Assembly: GCF_002288925.2 (NCBI RefSeq)
Contig: NW_022098031.1
Coordinates: 10,631,251 to 10,695,250, forward strand
From: Delphinapterus leucas
Lineage: Eukaryota > Chordata > Mammalia > Artiodactyla > Monodontidae
Length of the DNA: 64,000 nucleotides
Direction of reading: 5' to 3'
Shown here: one piece after another, positions 33,132-45,193 of the stretch
Numbering within the stretch: the stretch's first letter is position 1
Layout of the letters: every line of letters starts with the position of its first letter
The notes under the pieces: generated by a model
The model's database searches: none
Seen by the model: only the letters and a program-made list of their open reading frames with translations
What the model was told of the DNA's origin: nothing
Made by a program: the position numbers and the translations under genes

Positions 33132-33607
33132 TTAATGTTATTTCTTCTTTCACTTGAACTTTAAGATCATTTAGTTCAATTTCAAAACTTCACCAGTTGA
33201 AATTCAAATTGGAATCATATTACATTAAAATGTTAACTTGGGGGAATAGATATTTTATATTGTCTTCCCATTCAAGAATACAGTTTGTTCAGATCTTGAT
33301 TTATGTTCTTTAATGACTTTTTAGTAGCTCTTTCTTCTTTACTTTATTCCTTGAGACATTTATAATTTTTGTCTGTTACAATATTTACCCTCATATCAAC
33401 TTTTAAGTGCTTATTGTGAATATAGAAAAAAAGCGCTATTGATTTTTGGCATATTTATTTTGTATCCAGCTACCTTCCTAAGTTCCTGAATAATTCTAAT
33501 TGACTTTTTGAGCTTTTCAAGTATTTATTTATAATAACTTCCTTTTCTAGTGTTTATGTTTTATTCTATTGATTTAAGGCATCCATTAGCACTAATTGGG
33601 GACACTA

Positions 33608-33722
33608 ATATCCCCTATTTCACAGCATCGTTTTGAAGGCTAAATAAAAACCTGTAAAGTGCTTAGAGCAGTGGGTGGCACATGGTAGGGGTCCAAGAAA
33701 TAACTAATATTGTTATTACTTC
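33608..33722 (+). mobile_element. MIR 3' fragment
   Basis: 'aaagtgcttagagcagtggg' followed by 'ggcacatggtaggggtccaa' is the MIR 3' half. Confidence 0.6.
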
Positions 33723-33724
33723 TA

Positions 33725-35860
33725 AACTATCAGAGTTGATGAGTTCTTGAATCCCAAGTTTCTCATCAGAACATCATGCCAAAGAACAAGAATTCAGCTA
33801 TCACTTGCTGGTTTTTCTTATTCTTTCATCATTCTGCATTTAAATTGGTTTTTGGGGAGCATGGGTAACAGGTTTCTTAAGCTTTTATTTGTGATTCTCT
33901 CACCTTGATAGGATGACAGGAAAAGAGAGCAGAGAAATAGTCTATGTTTGGGGATGATTCCATAGATTGTTATTATGTAATAACAGATTAAAAAATAAAA
34001 ATTATTACATAATTATTTTATAACAACAATTTCTGGAATCATTATCATTCCACAGGTTACCTTCCTTTGGAAAAGAGATGTTATAGTCAAACTAGGTTTA
34101 AGGCTAGATACTGAATTATGTTTTGGTTTAACTCATGGGGTGGTTTTGAATTTATTGTGTGCAGGTCAAGGAGACCTGTCACAAAATCTTTTGCTTCCTA
34201 GAATTTGTTACCTTTTTTCCTCGAAGTGAGATAAAGCAGTTGAGCCAATTGTGACTAATTCTACTGCTCCTCTCAGTGAGTTTCACAAGCAACTGAGCCA
34301 AGAAAAAAGTACTTCCTTATGATGTAATAGCCTCGGGGAGATGAACTCTAGGGTAGCTATAGCTCTCTTCCGGCAGACAGTGGGGCAGGGAGGTGACGCT
34401 GTAAATTGTCTTCACTTTCCAGGGCTGACATGGTTTGACATTTTAGTTCTTATTTGGATGACAACCTGAGACCTGTCCTCTTTACCCTCCTTGAACAAGA
34501 ACCTTGGCAGGGGGCCCAGGGCTAACTCTGTATCTGGATTAGCCACATCCTGCTAAGGAGAGGATGCCCTGCCCATCAGAATATCCTGTACTGGTTCAGA
34601 ATGGAAGGATGAAGGGAGGGGTGATGGGTGCCTCTTCCTTCTTTAGTGCCATCCTCTATGACAGCACTGGTGGAATGAAATTAATGGCATGGTGGTAGCT
34701 AGCTAGTATCATCTCTTTGTTTCTGAACAAGTTAAGAGCTAGCTGTTAGGTGTTTGACATAGTAATTACCAGCTGGTCTAGCTTCTGCAGGAGCCCAAGA
34801 TGCATTTCAAGAATCATGACTTTTAGTCTAATAAAATAGACTCTATGTCTCCAGTTAAAATCTTGCACAATCCAAGTCATGCTTTAGTGAAGTCAGAAAA
34901 CCCAAAGGAATAAATGAACAAAGTGAGAACTTTTTCCAGAATAGTTCTGATAGAGAATGACTGAATCAACTTCTGGGAACTGTAAGTTTGTATCTTAAAC
35001 ACATAAACCCCACAGATGGTTACTGTCCCCTTTTACCATTACTTCAAATAGTTACCAGAAATAAGGAACAGATAAGGCCTATCTGGAGAAGGTTCAAATT
35101 CATTTTTGAGAAACCTCACAGAAACCTAATGCAGGATGTACTAAAAAATATAAAACCCCCAAATCCCACTGGGTTGAATTAATCCCTTATTTGCTTGAGT
35201 GTTCAATGTACTTTATTCCAACCAAATGAATTTTTATCATTTAATTCTTGTGCCCATCCATTGCTCCCATTTCTAAAAACAAAGAAAGGAAGGCAGTAAA
35301 TGAAACATGCAATTCAGTGCAGAGACTGAATAAAATCTAACTCATGACACTGGTTTCAGAAGCACTCGTTTTCTTCTAATATGAATCATGTATGTCTGAC
35401 TGAAGGTGAGGGGGTGAGGTGGAGGCAAAACCCTTTTTGTTGTGTCTAGAAATGAAAAGCAGAGAAAATAAAGTTTACTATTTATCACTCCTAAAAGTCA
35501 GTCAGTAGAAGGGGGCAATTTCTGTCATCGCTGAATACTATAAAATGTCGGGTAGAATGGATGTGTGCTAACCCAAGTGGAAGGTAATTCAGTGGGATAA
35601 TGATTAACAGCATTTCATGGACACTATGTTGGTTCTGGAATTGTGGAACTAGCCCAGACTGGACCTCTTATTGATTCATGAAGGTCTCCTCTGACTTTAG
35701 GTTTCCCTTAGAAGGATCTCTGCAGAGTAGCTTAATTCTGGGGCTTTCCTAGGCGGGATCTCTCTAGGGAGACCCTTAGGTCTGCTAATTCAATTTGGCA
35801 TGTTTCGGATTATCCTAGAGTAGACCCATGCTGGTCTTTGTTACTGCAAAATTAGTAAAA
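33725..35860. other. Intergenic DNA with no recognised gene or repeat
   Basis: Contains the small inverted repeat at 33972. The rest, including a GC-richer patch at 34340-34640, gave no confident assignment. Confidence 0.45.
33972..34013. repeat. Small perfect inverted repeat (12 bp arms, 18 bp spacer)
   Basis: attatgtaataa (33972-33983) and ttattacataat (34002-34013) are exact reverse complements in AT-rich intergenic DNA. Confidence 0.7.
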
Positions 35861-35865
35861 CGCTG

Positions 35866-36268
35866 TGTAGTAGGTTGATAATGGCTTCCAAAGATATGTT
35901 CCCATCCTAATCCCCAAACCTGTGAATGTTACCTCATTTGAAAAAAGGGTCTTTTCAGGTGTGATTAAGGATCTTGAGATTATCCTGGATTATCCGGCTG
36001 TGCCCTAAATGCCAACATAAATGTCCTTAAAAGACAGATGAGGCACAGAGGCGATATGAAGATGGAGGCAGTTTGGAGTGATTGCGGCCTAATGCCCAGG
36101 AATGCTGGCAGCAAGGAATGACTTCTCTCTTGGAACCGCTAGAGGGAGCGAGGCCTCACCAACACTTTGATTTTGGACTTCTGGCCTCCAGAACCGTCAC
36201 AGAAAGTTTGTTGCTTTAAGTCACCAAATTTGTGGTAATTTGTTATAGTAGCCCTAGGAACTAACACA
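35866..36268 (+). mobile_element. Solo LTR of MaLR type (MLT1-like)
   Basis: About 400 bp from 'tgtgtagtaggttgataatg' to 'cctaggaactaacaca', i.e. TG...CA, with 'cctaatccccaaacctgtga' and 'ctggcctccagaaccgtcac'. An old ERVL-MaLR LTR without internal sequence. Confidence 0.75.
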
Positions 36269-37330
36269 TACTGCTTAGCTAGGACACCAATGTCTTTTTA
36301 GAAAATAACAAACAAGTCGACAACATATGAGAACCCACTTAATAAATAATAATTTACCACCCTAATGCATTTTTGCGGGTAAAACACCAAAGTGCCATTT
36401 AAAAGAGGAACAAACATGTTTATATCATTGGAAATGCAGGTGGAGAAATATTTCAATGACATGTATTTGAAAGATGCCTTGGGGACGTGGTACAACTGAA
36501 TTTGAAAAGAAGTTTGTCAATACTGGCTCTGAAACAGACTTTATACAGGCATACCTCACTTTATTACAATTAGCAGATTACTGTGTTTTTAACAAACTGA
36601 AAGTTTGTGGCAACCCTGCAGCAAGCAAGCCTACTGGCACCATTTTTCCTACAGCATTTGCTCACTTCGTGTCTTGGTGTCACATTTTGGTAGTTCTTGC
36701 AATATTTCAAACTTTTTCATTATTATTATATTTGTTATGGCAATCTGTGATCAGTGATCTTTGATGTTACTATTTTAATTGTTTGGGGTGCCACAAATCA
36801 TGCCCATATAAGGCCTCGAACTTAATAAATGTTGTGTGTCTTCTGACTGTTTCACTGATTGGCCATTCCTGTCTTGCCCTTCCCATTCCCTGAGACACAA
36901 CATTATTGAAATTAGGCCAATTAATAACCCTACAATGGCCTCTAAGTGTTCAACTGAAAGAATGTGTTGCATGTCTCTCACTTTAAAAGCCAGAAATGAT
37001 TAAGCTTAGTGAGGAAGGCATGTCCAAAGCCTCTTGTACCAGATAGGCAAATTGTGAGTGCTAAGGAAATTAAAAGTGCTACTCCAACGAACACACAAAT
37101 GATAAGAAAATTAAACAGCCTTATTGCTGATATGGAGAAAGTTGCAATGGTCTGGATACAAGATTAAACCACCCACAACATGCCCTTGAAACAAAACCTA
37201 ATCCAGAGCAAAGCTCTAACTCTCTTCAATTCTAAGACGGCTGAGAGAGGTGAAGAAACTGCAGAAGAAAAGTTTGAAGCTGGCAGAGGTTGGTTCTTGA
37301 GATTTCAGAAGCCATCTGCATAACATACAA

Positions 37331-37552
37331 GTGCAACGTGAAGCAGCAAGTGCTAATGTAGAACCTGCAGCAAATTATCTAGAAGATCTAGCTAAGATAA
37401 TTAATGAAGGTGGCTACACTAAACAACACATTTTCAATGTAGACAAAACAGTCTTCTATTGGAAGATGCCATCTAGGACTTTCATAGCTAGAGAGAAGTC
37501 AATGCTTGCCTTCAAAGCTTTAAAAGACAGGCCGACTCTCGTTAGGAGCTAA
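37331..37552 (+). pseudogene. Tigger1 transposase fragment (central DDE region)
   Basis: A 73-codon open stretch with the pogo/Tigger transposase signature around [10 protein letters not shown]. The family normally has NVDET here, so the first catalytic Asp is retained and the flanking Glu is Lys. The open frame survives by chance in a dead element. Confidence 0.85.
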
Positions 37553-38031
37553 TGCAGCTGGTGACGTGAAGTTGAAACCAATGCTTATTTACCATTCTGA
37601 AAATTCTAGGGCCCTTAAGAATTATGCTAAATCTACTCTGTGATCTATAAATAGAACAGTAAAGCCTGGATGACAGCACATCTGTTTACAACGCGGTTCA
37701 CTGAGTATTTTCAGCCCACTGTTGAGACCTACTGCTCAAAAAAAATATATATGTTCCTTTCAAAATAGTACTGCTCATTGACAATGCACCTGGTCACCCA
37801 GGAGCTCTGACAGAGAGGTACAAGGTGATTCATGTTGTTTTCATGCCCACTAACACAACATCCATTCTGCAGCCCATGGATTAAGAAGTAATTTTGACTT
37901 TCAAGTCTTATTATTTAAGAAATATATTTCATAAGGCTATAGCTGCCATAGTGATTCCTCTGATGGATCTGGGTAATTTGAAAATCTTCTGGAAAGAATT
38001 CACCATTCTAGATGCTATTAAGAACATTCCT

Positions 38032-38361
38032 GGGCTTCCCTGGTGGCACAGTGGTTAAGAATCTGTCTGCCAATGCAGGGGACATGGGTTCGAGCCCTGG
38101 TCCGGGAAGATCCCACGTGCCGCGAAGCAACTAAGCCCATGTGCCACAACTACTGAGCCTGAACTCTAGAGCCCGCAAGCCACAACTACTGAAGCCCACA
38201 TACCTAGAGCCCGTGCTCTGCAACAAGAGAAGCCACCGCGATGAGAAGCACACGCACGGCAACGAAGAGTAGCCCCCGCTTGCTGCAACCAGAGAAAGCC
38301 CACACAGCAACGAAGACCCAATGCAGCCAAAAATAATTAAATAAATATATTAAAAAAAAAA
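38032..38361 (+). mobile_element. CHR SINE, long type, inside Tigger1
   Basis: 'gggcttccctggtggcacag' to 'gcagccaaaaataattaa'. TSD aagaacattcct at 38020-38031 and 38362-38373. Confidence 0.95.
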
Positions 38362-38375
38362 AAGAACATTCCTGA

Positions 38376-39042
38376 TTCGAATGGCTATCATTAAAAAATC
38401 TACAAATAATAAATGCTGGCAAGGGTGTGGAGAAAGGGGAATGCTCCTACACTGTTGGTGGGAATGTAAATTGGTGCAGCCACTATGGAAAACAGTATGG
38501 AGGTTCCTTAAAAAACTAAAAACAGAGTTGCCATATGATCCAGCAATCCCACTAATGGATATATACCTGGACAAAACTATATCTGGAAAAGACACATGCA
38601 CCCCTATGTTCACAGCAGCACTATTTACAATAGCCAAGACATGGAAGCAACCTAAATGTCCACTGACAGATGAATGGATAAAGAAGATGTGGCACATATA
38701 ATACAATGGAATACTATTCAGCCATAAAAAAGCAATAATGCCATTTGCAGCAACATGGATGGACCCAGAGATTATCATACTAAGTGAAGTCAGAAAAAGA
38801 CAAATACCATGTATCACTTATATTTGGAATCTAAAATATGACACAAATGAACTTATTTACGAAACAGAAACAGACTCACAGACATAGAGAACAGACTTGT
38901 GGTTGCCGGTAGGGGGCAGCGGGGAGCGTTGAATTAGGAGTTTGGGATTAGCAGATGCAAGTTATTATATACAGAATGGATAAACAACAAGGTCCTACTG
39001 ATACCAAAGGGAATTATAAACCATAATGGAAAAGCAAAAAGA
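38376..39042 (+). mobile_element. L1 fragment inserted in Tigger1 (end of ORF2 and start of 3' UTR)
   Basis: Sense L1 with ORF2 C-terminal peptides ([28 protein letters not shown]). It is truncated at the 5' end and also stops before the usual L1 3' end, at 'aaaagcaaaaag'. aagaacattcct precedes it and aagaacatttct follows it, an imperfect TSD. Confidence 0.88.
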
Positions 39043-39171
39043 AAGAACATTTCTGACTCAGGGAAAGAGGTCAAAATATCAACATTAACAGGAATCTGGA
39101 AGAAGTTGATTCCAGCTCTCATGGATGACTCTGAGGGGTTCAAGATTTCAGTATAGGAAGTAACTGCAGAT

Positions 39172-39504
39172 GTGGTGGAAACAGCAAAAGAACTAGAACT
39201 AGATGTGGAGCCCAAAGATGTGACTGAATTGCTGCAATCTCATGATAAAACTTCAACGGTTGATAATTTGCTTCTTGTGGATCAAGAGTGGTTTCTTGAG
39301 ATGGAATTTACTCCTGGTGAAGATGCTGTGAAGACTGTCGAAATGACAACAAAGAATTTTAAATATTACATAAACTTAGCTGATAATACAGCGGCAGGGT
39401 TTGAGAAGATTGACTTGAAGTTTCAAAGAAGTTCTACTGTGGGTAAAATGCTATCAAACAGCACTGCATGCCACAGAGAAATCGTTCATGAAGGGAAGAG
39501 TTGA
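39172..39504 (+). pseudogene. Tigger1 transposase C-terminal fragment
   Basis: A 110-codon open stretch in the acidic C-terminal part ([18 protein letters not shown], then [16 protein letters not shown]) matching the end of the Tigger1 transposase. It is separated from the central fragment by stops, a SINE and an L1. Confidence 0.85.
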
Positions 39505-39760
39505 TCCATGTGGCAAACGTCATGGCTGTCTTATGTTAAGAAATGTCCACAGCCACCCCACCCTTCAGCAGCCATCACCTTGATCAGTCAGCAGCCATCA
39601 CCACTGAGGCAAGACCCTCCACCAGCAAAAAGATTACACCTTGCCAAAGGCTCAGATGATGACTAGCATTTTTTTAAGCAATAAAACTTTTAAATTAAGG
39701 TTTGTAGTTTGTTTTAGACATAATGCTACTGCACACTTAACAGACTACAGTATAACTTTT

Positions 39761-39968
39761 TGTTTTGTTTTGTTTTGCGGTACGCGGGCCTCTCACTGTT
39801 GTGGCCTCTCCCGTTGCAGAGCACAGGCTCCGGACCCACAGGCTCAGCGGCCATGGCTCACGGGCCTAGCCGCTCCGCAGCATGTGGGATCTTCCCGGAC
39901 CGGGGCATGAACTCGTGTCCCCTGCATCGGCAGGCGGACTCTCAACCACTGCGCCACCAAGGAAGCCC
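39761..39968 (-). mobile_element. CHR SINE, short type, inside Tigger1
   Basis: (TTTTG)n then 'cggtacgcgggcctctcact' to 'gccaccaaggaagccc'. TSD taactttt at 39753-39760 and 39969-39976. Confidence 0.95.
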
Positions 39969-40419
39969 TAACTTTTATATGCATTGGGAAACTAAAAAAT
40001 TTGTGACTTGCATTATTGCAATATTCACTTTATTGCGGTGGTCTGGAACTAAACCTGCCATATCTCTGAGGTGTGCCTGTAGTTGCTGAACAGACATCCA
40101 CAGACCTGGTACTAATCCGAGGATGGTATTTCTAAAACTATCCTATCATCTCCTTAAGATTAATAGCTAATTCCCCACCAAGAAGTATATAAAGAGACAG
40201 ATATAAATTATGATGCAACGAGAGAATGAACTACTGCTGGCCTTACCACTGTAAACCAAGTAGAGGGGGACACTGTCTTGCCATTAAGAATGCTGTATTC
40301 TCTGGCTATAGAAGGCTATTTGCTGCCTTCTACGCCCTTGTCTTTGTAACAGCAATCCTTTGTACTCCAACCTTTCTCCTCCCCATCCCACTGAGGCCAG
40401 GCTTTCTTATATTTCTTTC

Positions 40420-40990
40420 TCTATATTTAATCCTTATGAAAATAATTTCATTCACACTCATGGTTTCAGTTGCCTCCTGTATGTCAATGACTTCAAAGTC
40501 TAACTGTTAAAATCCACCTCTCCTCAGAAGATACCCTTTAAAACATTTCACTTAAAATAAACTTCATCATACCAAAAAGTTGTTTCGCTCATGCACTAAA
40601 AACCACGATTCCTTGTTGGCTTCTGTATTTTATCATCATTGGTTTCAATCCCTCTGGTTTGGCTCATATGACCCGGTATTTCACTCTTCCCTTCAGCTCC
40701 CACATCTAAGCCATTAAACAATTCTCCAGTTATTCCTTTTTAAAACTTTGTGGGCTCTCCTTCCCACCACCGCTCCAACGCTATCACTTCATGCTTACAC
40801 ACCCAAGCAGCCTCCAAGCTGGCTGGGTTACCTCCAGCTCGACCATTTCACCTCCTGAGCTCTTTCACACAGCTGTCAAAATCTGCTGCTGAGTCATATT
40901 GCTCCCACTCTATGCTGTAGCCATCTGATCTTGCTCCATTTCCAGTATGGAAAGACACTCATTTCTTTCTGCCAGCCATGTAGTTCTCCA
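40420..40990 (+). mobile_element. Degraded LINE L2
   Basis: Pyrimidine-rich sequence with the L2-like order 'tgcctcctgtatgtcaatga' and 'agcctccaagctggctgggt'. Boundaries are approximate. Confidence 0.5.
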
Positions 40991-41794
40991 TCAATGGTTG
41001 ATTTGCTCAGAGAATCTAATTAACACTGACCTGAGTAAAACACACAGAAATATAAATCAAATAGTCCATACAAGCAAAATACAATTTTTACTCTTAGTCA
41101 CTTGGATTAGTGTGGATAATGGAGCATGAACTCTCTGTGGTTAGATATGAGGTACTAGATTTTTGCTTATGAGATACTTTCTGACTGGCCTTCCCCACCA
41201 CTGATACATAAAGCACCTTGCCAGCAGGGACTGGGTTTATTCTCTCATTTACTTTTTCCTACTCCCCTCTCCTCCAAACACAGCACATTTCACGTCTGAC
41301 AGAAACAGTTTCCTGTTCTGAACTTAGTGCTCCCAGGGGGCATAAACTACCACACTATAAATAGAAAGTTCAATGGGTAATAATGGTAGATGACAAAAAC
41401 ACTGAAGGCTTTCATCTCTGCCTATTTAAAAAACTGCTGTACCCTTTTGATTTAAGTGAATACTCTATTCACATTAAAATCTTGTATGATCTGCCTTGTT
41501 TAGTATTCAGGAAAAAACCTGCATTTTGACCCAAATGCTGAATATGGATAATTATTTAAGCCACTGTATCAGGAAAATCTGGTTAAACTAGGTTTGTAAT
41601 ATAACAAAACAGTAAAAATTCTCTCCACACCCTTTCAAATAAATCAGAATAGAGAAATTAACTGCCTACAAATGATAACATCTATATACATATTAAAAAC
41701 GATACCATGCTTTTCTAAAATCATTAAGTTGTCCCAAATAGAAAGTTCTGAGACAGTTTGTTTTACACCAATTGAGTTTTGCTCATTTGTTGAC

Positions 41795-41915
41795 TCCCCC
41801 CTCCCCCCAATAGAATGTAAGCTCCACGTGAGCAGAATATCCCTGCTGTATCCACACTAGCATAGTGAACAGTGCTTGAACCATGGTAAATATGCAATAC
41901 TCAATGTGTTTGTTG
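41795..41915 (+). mobile_element. LINE L2 3' end
   Basis: 'aatagaatgtaagctccacg' and 'gtatccacactagcatagtg' followed by 'ggtaaatatgcaatactc' is an L2 terminus. Confidence 0.7.
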
Positions 41916-42398
41916 GTTCTTAAGATACAAAAATCAGGTGGATATCCCTAATTTTGGAAAAAATCTTTAATTTTTAAGGTCAGTAATCTATAGGCCACAC
42001 AAAGGGTGTTTTAAGGGAACAAGTTCAAAGTATGTGCAACATATGCATTACTTCCGTAGCATTTAGAAAACCGACCTATTCAGCAGTATTTTATTTCTAC
42101 CTTTCAAAGATAAATTAATGTCAAGCCTACAAACTTAGTTGCTCCATTAATAGGTTTAGAATTTTGACAAGTATCATCAATATCATAAAAAGGACTCATA
42201 CGTTCTTCTTTCAATGGTCAGTTAAAGGAAGAGAAGTTTAGTTCTGTTTTCTATTTCACTTCTCTCATACATTCATAAAATACCAGATGTACTGACGCAC
42301 TGTAACAAATTATAGAATAGATTAAAAAATTTTTGAGTCTTATAAGTCACAATTTGTTAAGGCTCACTGCTAGTTTGAGAGATAAAGACTGCAAACAC

Positions 42399-42750
42399 AC
42401 TGGGACTTCCCTGGTGGTGGTGCAGTGGATAAGAATCCGCCTGCCAATGCAGGGGACAAGGGTTTGATCCCTGGTCCAGGAGGATCCCACATGCTGCAGA
42501 GCAACTAAAACTAAGCCCGTGCGTCACAACTACTGAGCCTGCGCACCACAACTACTGAGCCTGAGTGCTGCAGCTACTGAAGCCCGCGTGCCTAGAGCCC
42601 ATGCTCCACAACAAGAGAAGCCACTGCGATGAGAAGCCCACGCACTACAATGAAGAGTAGCCCCTGCTCACCGCCAACTAGAGAAAGCCCGTGTGCAGCA
42701 ACAAAGACCCAATGCAGCCAAAAAATAACATTAAAATTAAAAAAAAAAAG
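42399..42750 (+). mobile_element. CHR SINE, long type
   Basis: 'gggacttccctggtggtggt' to 'atgcagccaaaaaataac'. TSD gactgcaaacac at 42387-42398 and 42751-42762. Confidence 0.94.
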
Positions 42751-43384
42751 GACTGCAAACACTATGATTATTTCTAAGATAAGGTTGTAGGAGTATTAAT
42801 TATAAAATACTGTAACTCTACATTTCCATGATTTAAAGAGTGGCAGAATAATAGATGGGGATTAAATTCAATGAAGACACAGACAGACAAACCAGAAGAA
42901 AAAATGTTGCAGTAATGAGTTTTGATTCTCAGCTATCTGCCCCACATCTAGAGACGATTTAAAAAAAAGCAAAGCAAAGTTATTCTCATAAGCAGAGGTT
43001 TTAAAACTTCCTACTCATAATATCCACGTGTGGTAAAGATTATATATTTAAGGAAAAGAATCAACATGCAAGTTAAAACAAGGTTTTTACACTTTTTAGA
43101 AAAATTACGTGAAATACCACTGTTATTCTCCAAAAATTTGCTTTTCTCCAAGTATCCTTGGGGACATAAAAAGGGACTCATTAGTTTTCTGACTTAATTA
43201 ATATTTTTGTCCATTTAAGTACCAGAAAAGTCAATCTACATATGATTTGCATTCCTAAGCTGCAGTTGTTATTTTGTATGGGAGACAATGGTGCTTTTTG
43301 CCAAAACCACAGCCCCATTCCTGTTAGCAAAATACAAAATAAAAAGCAACAAAAATATTGACCTGGAGGATGACACTGGCCATG

Positions 43385-43530
43385 TACTTCACTCTCTTTA
43401 ACTCCTGTGAAGTAGATGCTACTATCATTCCCATTTTACAGGTAAAGCAACTGAGGAAACTAACCAGGGTCACAAGCTAGGAGGTGGCAGAGCTGGGATT
43501 AGAAACCTAGGAAATCTGGTTCTGGAGCCC
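43385..43530 (-). mobile_element. MIR SINE, reverse orientation
   Basis: 'cattcccattttacaggtaa' and 'gctaggaggtggcagagctg' followed by 'ggttctggagcccatcc' is an antisense MIR. Confidence 0.75.
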
Positions 43531-43553
43531 ATCCTTATTCACTATAGTAAACT

Positions 43554-43756
43554 ATTTTTTTTTTGTGGTACGCGGGCCTCTCACTGTTGTGGCCTCTCCC
43601 ATTGTGGAGCACAGGCTCTGGACGCACAGGCTCAGCGGCTATGGCTCACGGGCTCAGCCGCTCCGCGGCATGTGGGATCTTCCCAGACAGGGGCACGAAC
43701 CCATGTCCCCTGCATCGGCAGGCGGACTCTCAACCACTGCGCCACCAGGGAAGCCC
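43554..43756 (-). mobile_element. CHR SINE, short type
   Basis: T-run then 'gtggtacgcgggcctctcac' to 'ccaccagggaagccc'. TSD taaact on both sides. Confidence 0.94.
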
Positions 43757-43818
43757 TAAACTGTCTGCTTTGTACCCCTAACACTCATCTGTAATTAATG
43801 TGTTGTTTCCCACCAGAT

Positions 43819-44068
43819 CAACAGTTCTCAACTGGGGCAATTCTGCCCTTCAATACCCCTCTCCCCTTTCCCTGAATCTAACTTGGAGGACACTTGACAA
43901 TGTGTGGAGACAATTCTGCTTGTCTCAACTTGGGGGCGGGGGTGGTATTACTGACATCTAGTGGGTGGAGTCCAGAGATGCTGCTAAAAACCCTATAATG
44001 TACAGGAAAGCCCCCAACAACTCATCATCTAGCATACAGCATCCACAGTGCTGAGGCTGAGAAACCCC
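43819..44068 (+). mobile_element. MER5A-type hAT element
   Basis: 'cagttctcaactggggcaat', 'gacatctagtgggtggagtc', 'aggctgagaaacccc', the MER5A order. Confidence 0.82.
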
Positions 44069-44129
44069 AAAGTAAAGTATCAGTCCTAGGGGGCAGGGTC
44101 CTAAGTTGATCTTGGTTGCTGCTCTATCC

Positions 44130-44265
44130 TCAGACCCAGAATAAATGGCTGACAAGAAATTACTAAATTTATCTGTTGGATATTTATCTGTTTTTAAGAG
44201 CCTAGAACGCAGCCTGGCACATAGCTGGTAGGTAACAAACATTTATGAAGGTAACTGAATTAACG
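44130..44265 (+). mobile_element. LINE L2 3' end, diverged
   Basis: 'gcctggcacatagctggtag' followed by 'aacaaacatttatgaaggt' matches the L2 terminal pattern. Confidence 0.5.
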
Positions 44266-44269
44266 GTGG

Positions 44270-45085
44270 TGCCCTCAAAGAGGGCCAAATGGATGTAACA
44301 ACAGAACATAATAAATTGAAGTGATTTTAGTGCTCCATAATTCCACTTCTGGCGGATTTAATTTTCTCCCAGTGACTTTAAATAAAACCAGTTCTGCCAA
44401 AACAAGTCTCTTAGTTAAGTGGGGTTTCTCAGAGAACATTTTTTTCTTTAGATAACATGGAACCTTTTAATATATGGAACTCTGTGAGTGAAATATGTAA
44501 GGAATAAGACATTTTTCTTTTTAAAATGAAAGCTTTTAAATGTCCCATTCAAATATCAAGTATTTAGGGGATTAGCAGACATCCCTAAATTAGATGGTAT
44601 CACTAGTTAATTGCTAATATGCTCAGTGGCTGGAAAATATTTTGATAAAGTTTGAGTTAAGATTCATTTACAGATTTCAAAAATGAACTGAATTACAGCA
44701 CATCTAAGACAAACACTCATTATATAAAAAGAAAGTAGTATTTGAGTCCACTTCATTGAAAGATTTTTATGACCACAAGTACAACTGCACCCTATTGTTT
44801 TAAAAATAATCTAAGTGTAACACCTGCCAAAGTATTTTCAATTCTTCCTCCTATACCTCAAACAGCTACTGAACACTGCCCAGAAGGCATACGTTCATAA
44901 GTAATATTGCTTGATTTACAAAATTCTTTCCAAAGGAAAAATTCAAAAGATGGTTATGTGGATATTCAAACAATACTAAGAACAATATCTGACTTCTTTC
45001 TCTCATCATTTCTGTAATTAATCAGTCTGCCCAAATGTTAAATTATGAAACCACGCTATGCAAAATGCACCCATTCCATTTAAAA
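44270..45085. other. Flank downstream of RAP1B, nothing recognised
   Basis: AT-rich, no SINE, no recognised LINE and no ORF of note between the L2 at 44265 and the RAP1B poly(A) signal. Confidence 0.5.
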
Positions 45086-45101
45086 AGAAGTTAAACCCAT
45101 A

Positions 45102-45107
45102 TTTATT
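45102..45107 (-). terminator. Distal RAP1B poly(A) signal AATAAA
   Basis: AATAAA on the minus strand within 'agtaaataaatatgg'. It is the last canonical hexamer before the repeat-rich intergenic DNA. Cleavage would be expected about 15-25 bp to the left. Confidence 0.65.
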
Positions 45108-45187
45108 TACTAGCACTGTTAAACATTACACAAAACACATTCAAGTGGCAAGTAATTATAATGCAAGCCCTTGCATGGCAATCCAAA

Positions 45188-45193
45188 TTTATT
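45188..45193 (-). terminator. Possible proximal RAP1B poly(A) signal AATAAA
   Basis: A second AATAAA on the minus strand about 85 bp before the distal one; a third is at about 46036-46031. They could give shorter 3' UTR isoforms, but sequence alone does not show usage. Confidence 0.4.

Larger units (their letters stand above)
30880..33560 (-). mobile_element. Ancient antisense L1 tract broken by four CHR SINEs
   Basis: Antisense L1 motifs appear in order: 'ggctgcataatattctatg' near 31727, 'tagctgggtcaaata' near 31886, 'tagttgtgccagcatttact' near 32803, and 'tttattttgtatccagctac' near 33452. The span includes SINEs at 31292, 31608, 32367 and 32930. The left boundary is uncertain. Confidence 0.65.
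36546..40079 (+). mobile_element. Tigger1 (TcMar-Tigger) DNA transposon, nearly full length, with three nested insertions
   Basis: Terminal inverted repeats survive as caggcatacctc at the left and gaggtgtgcctg at the right, each flanked by TA (36544-36545 and 40080-40081), the mariner/pogo target. Decayed pogo-like transposase peptides are readable at 37331-37552 ([19 protein letters not shown] region) and 39172-39504 ([14 protein letters not shown] region), with stops between. Removing the insertions at 38032-38361, about 38376-39042 and 39761-39968 leaves about 2.3 kb, near the 2.4 kb I recall for Tigger1. The family predates the placental radiation, so this copy is old and inactive. Confidence 0.92.
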
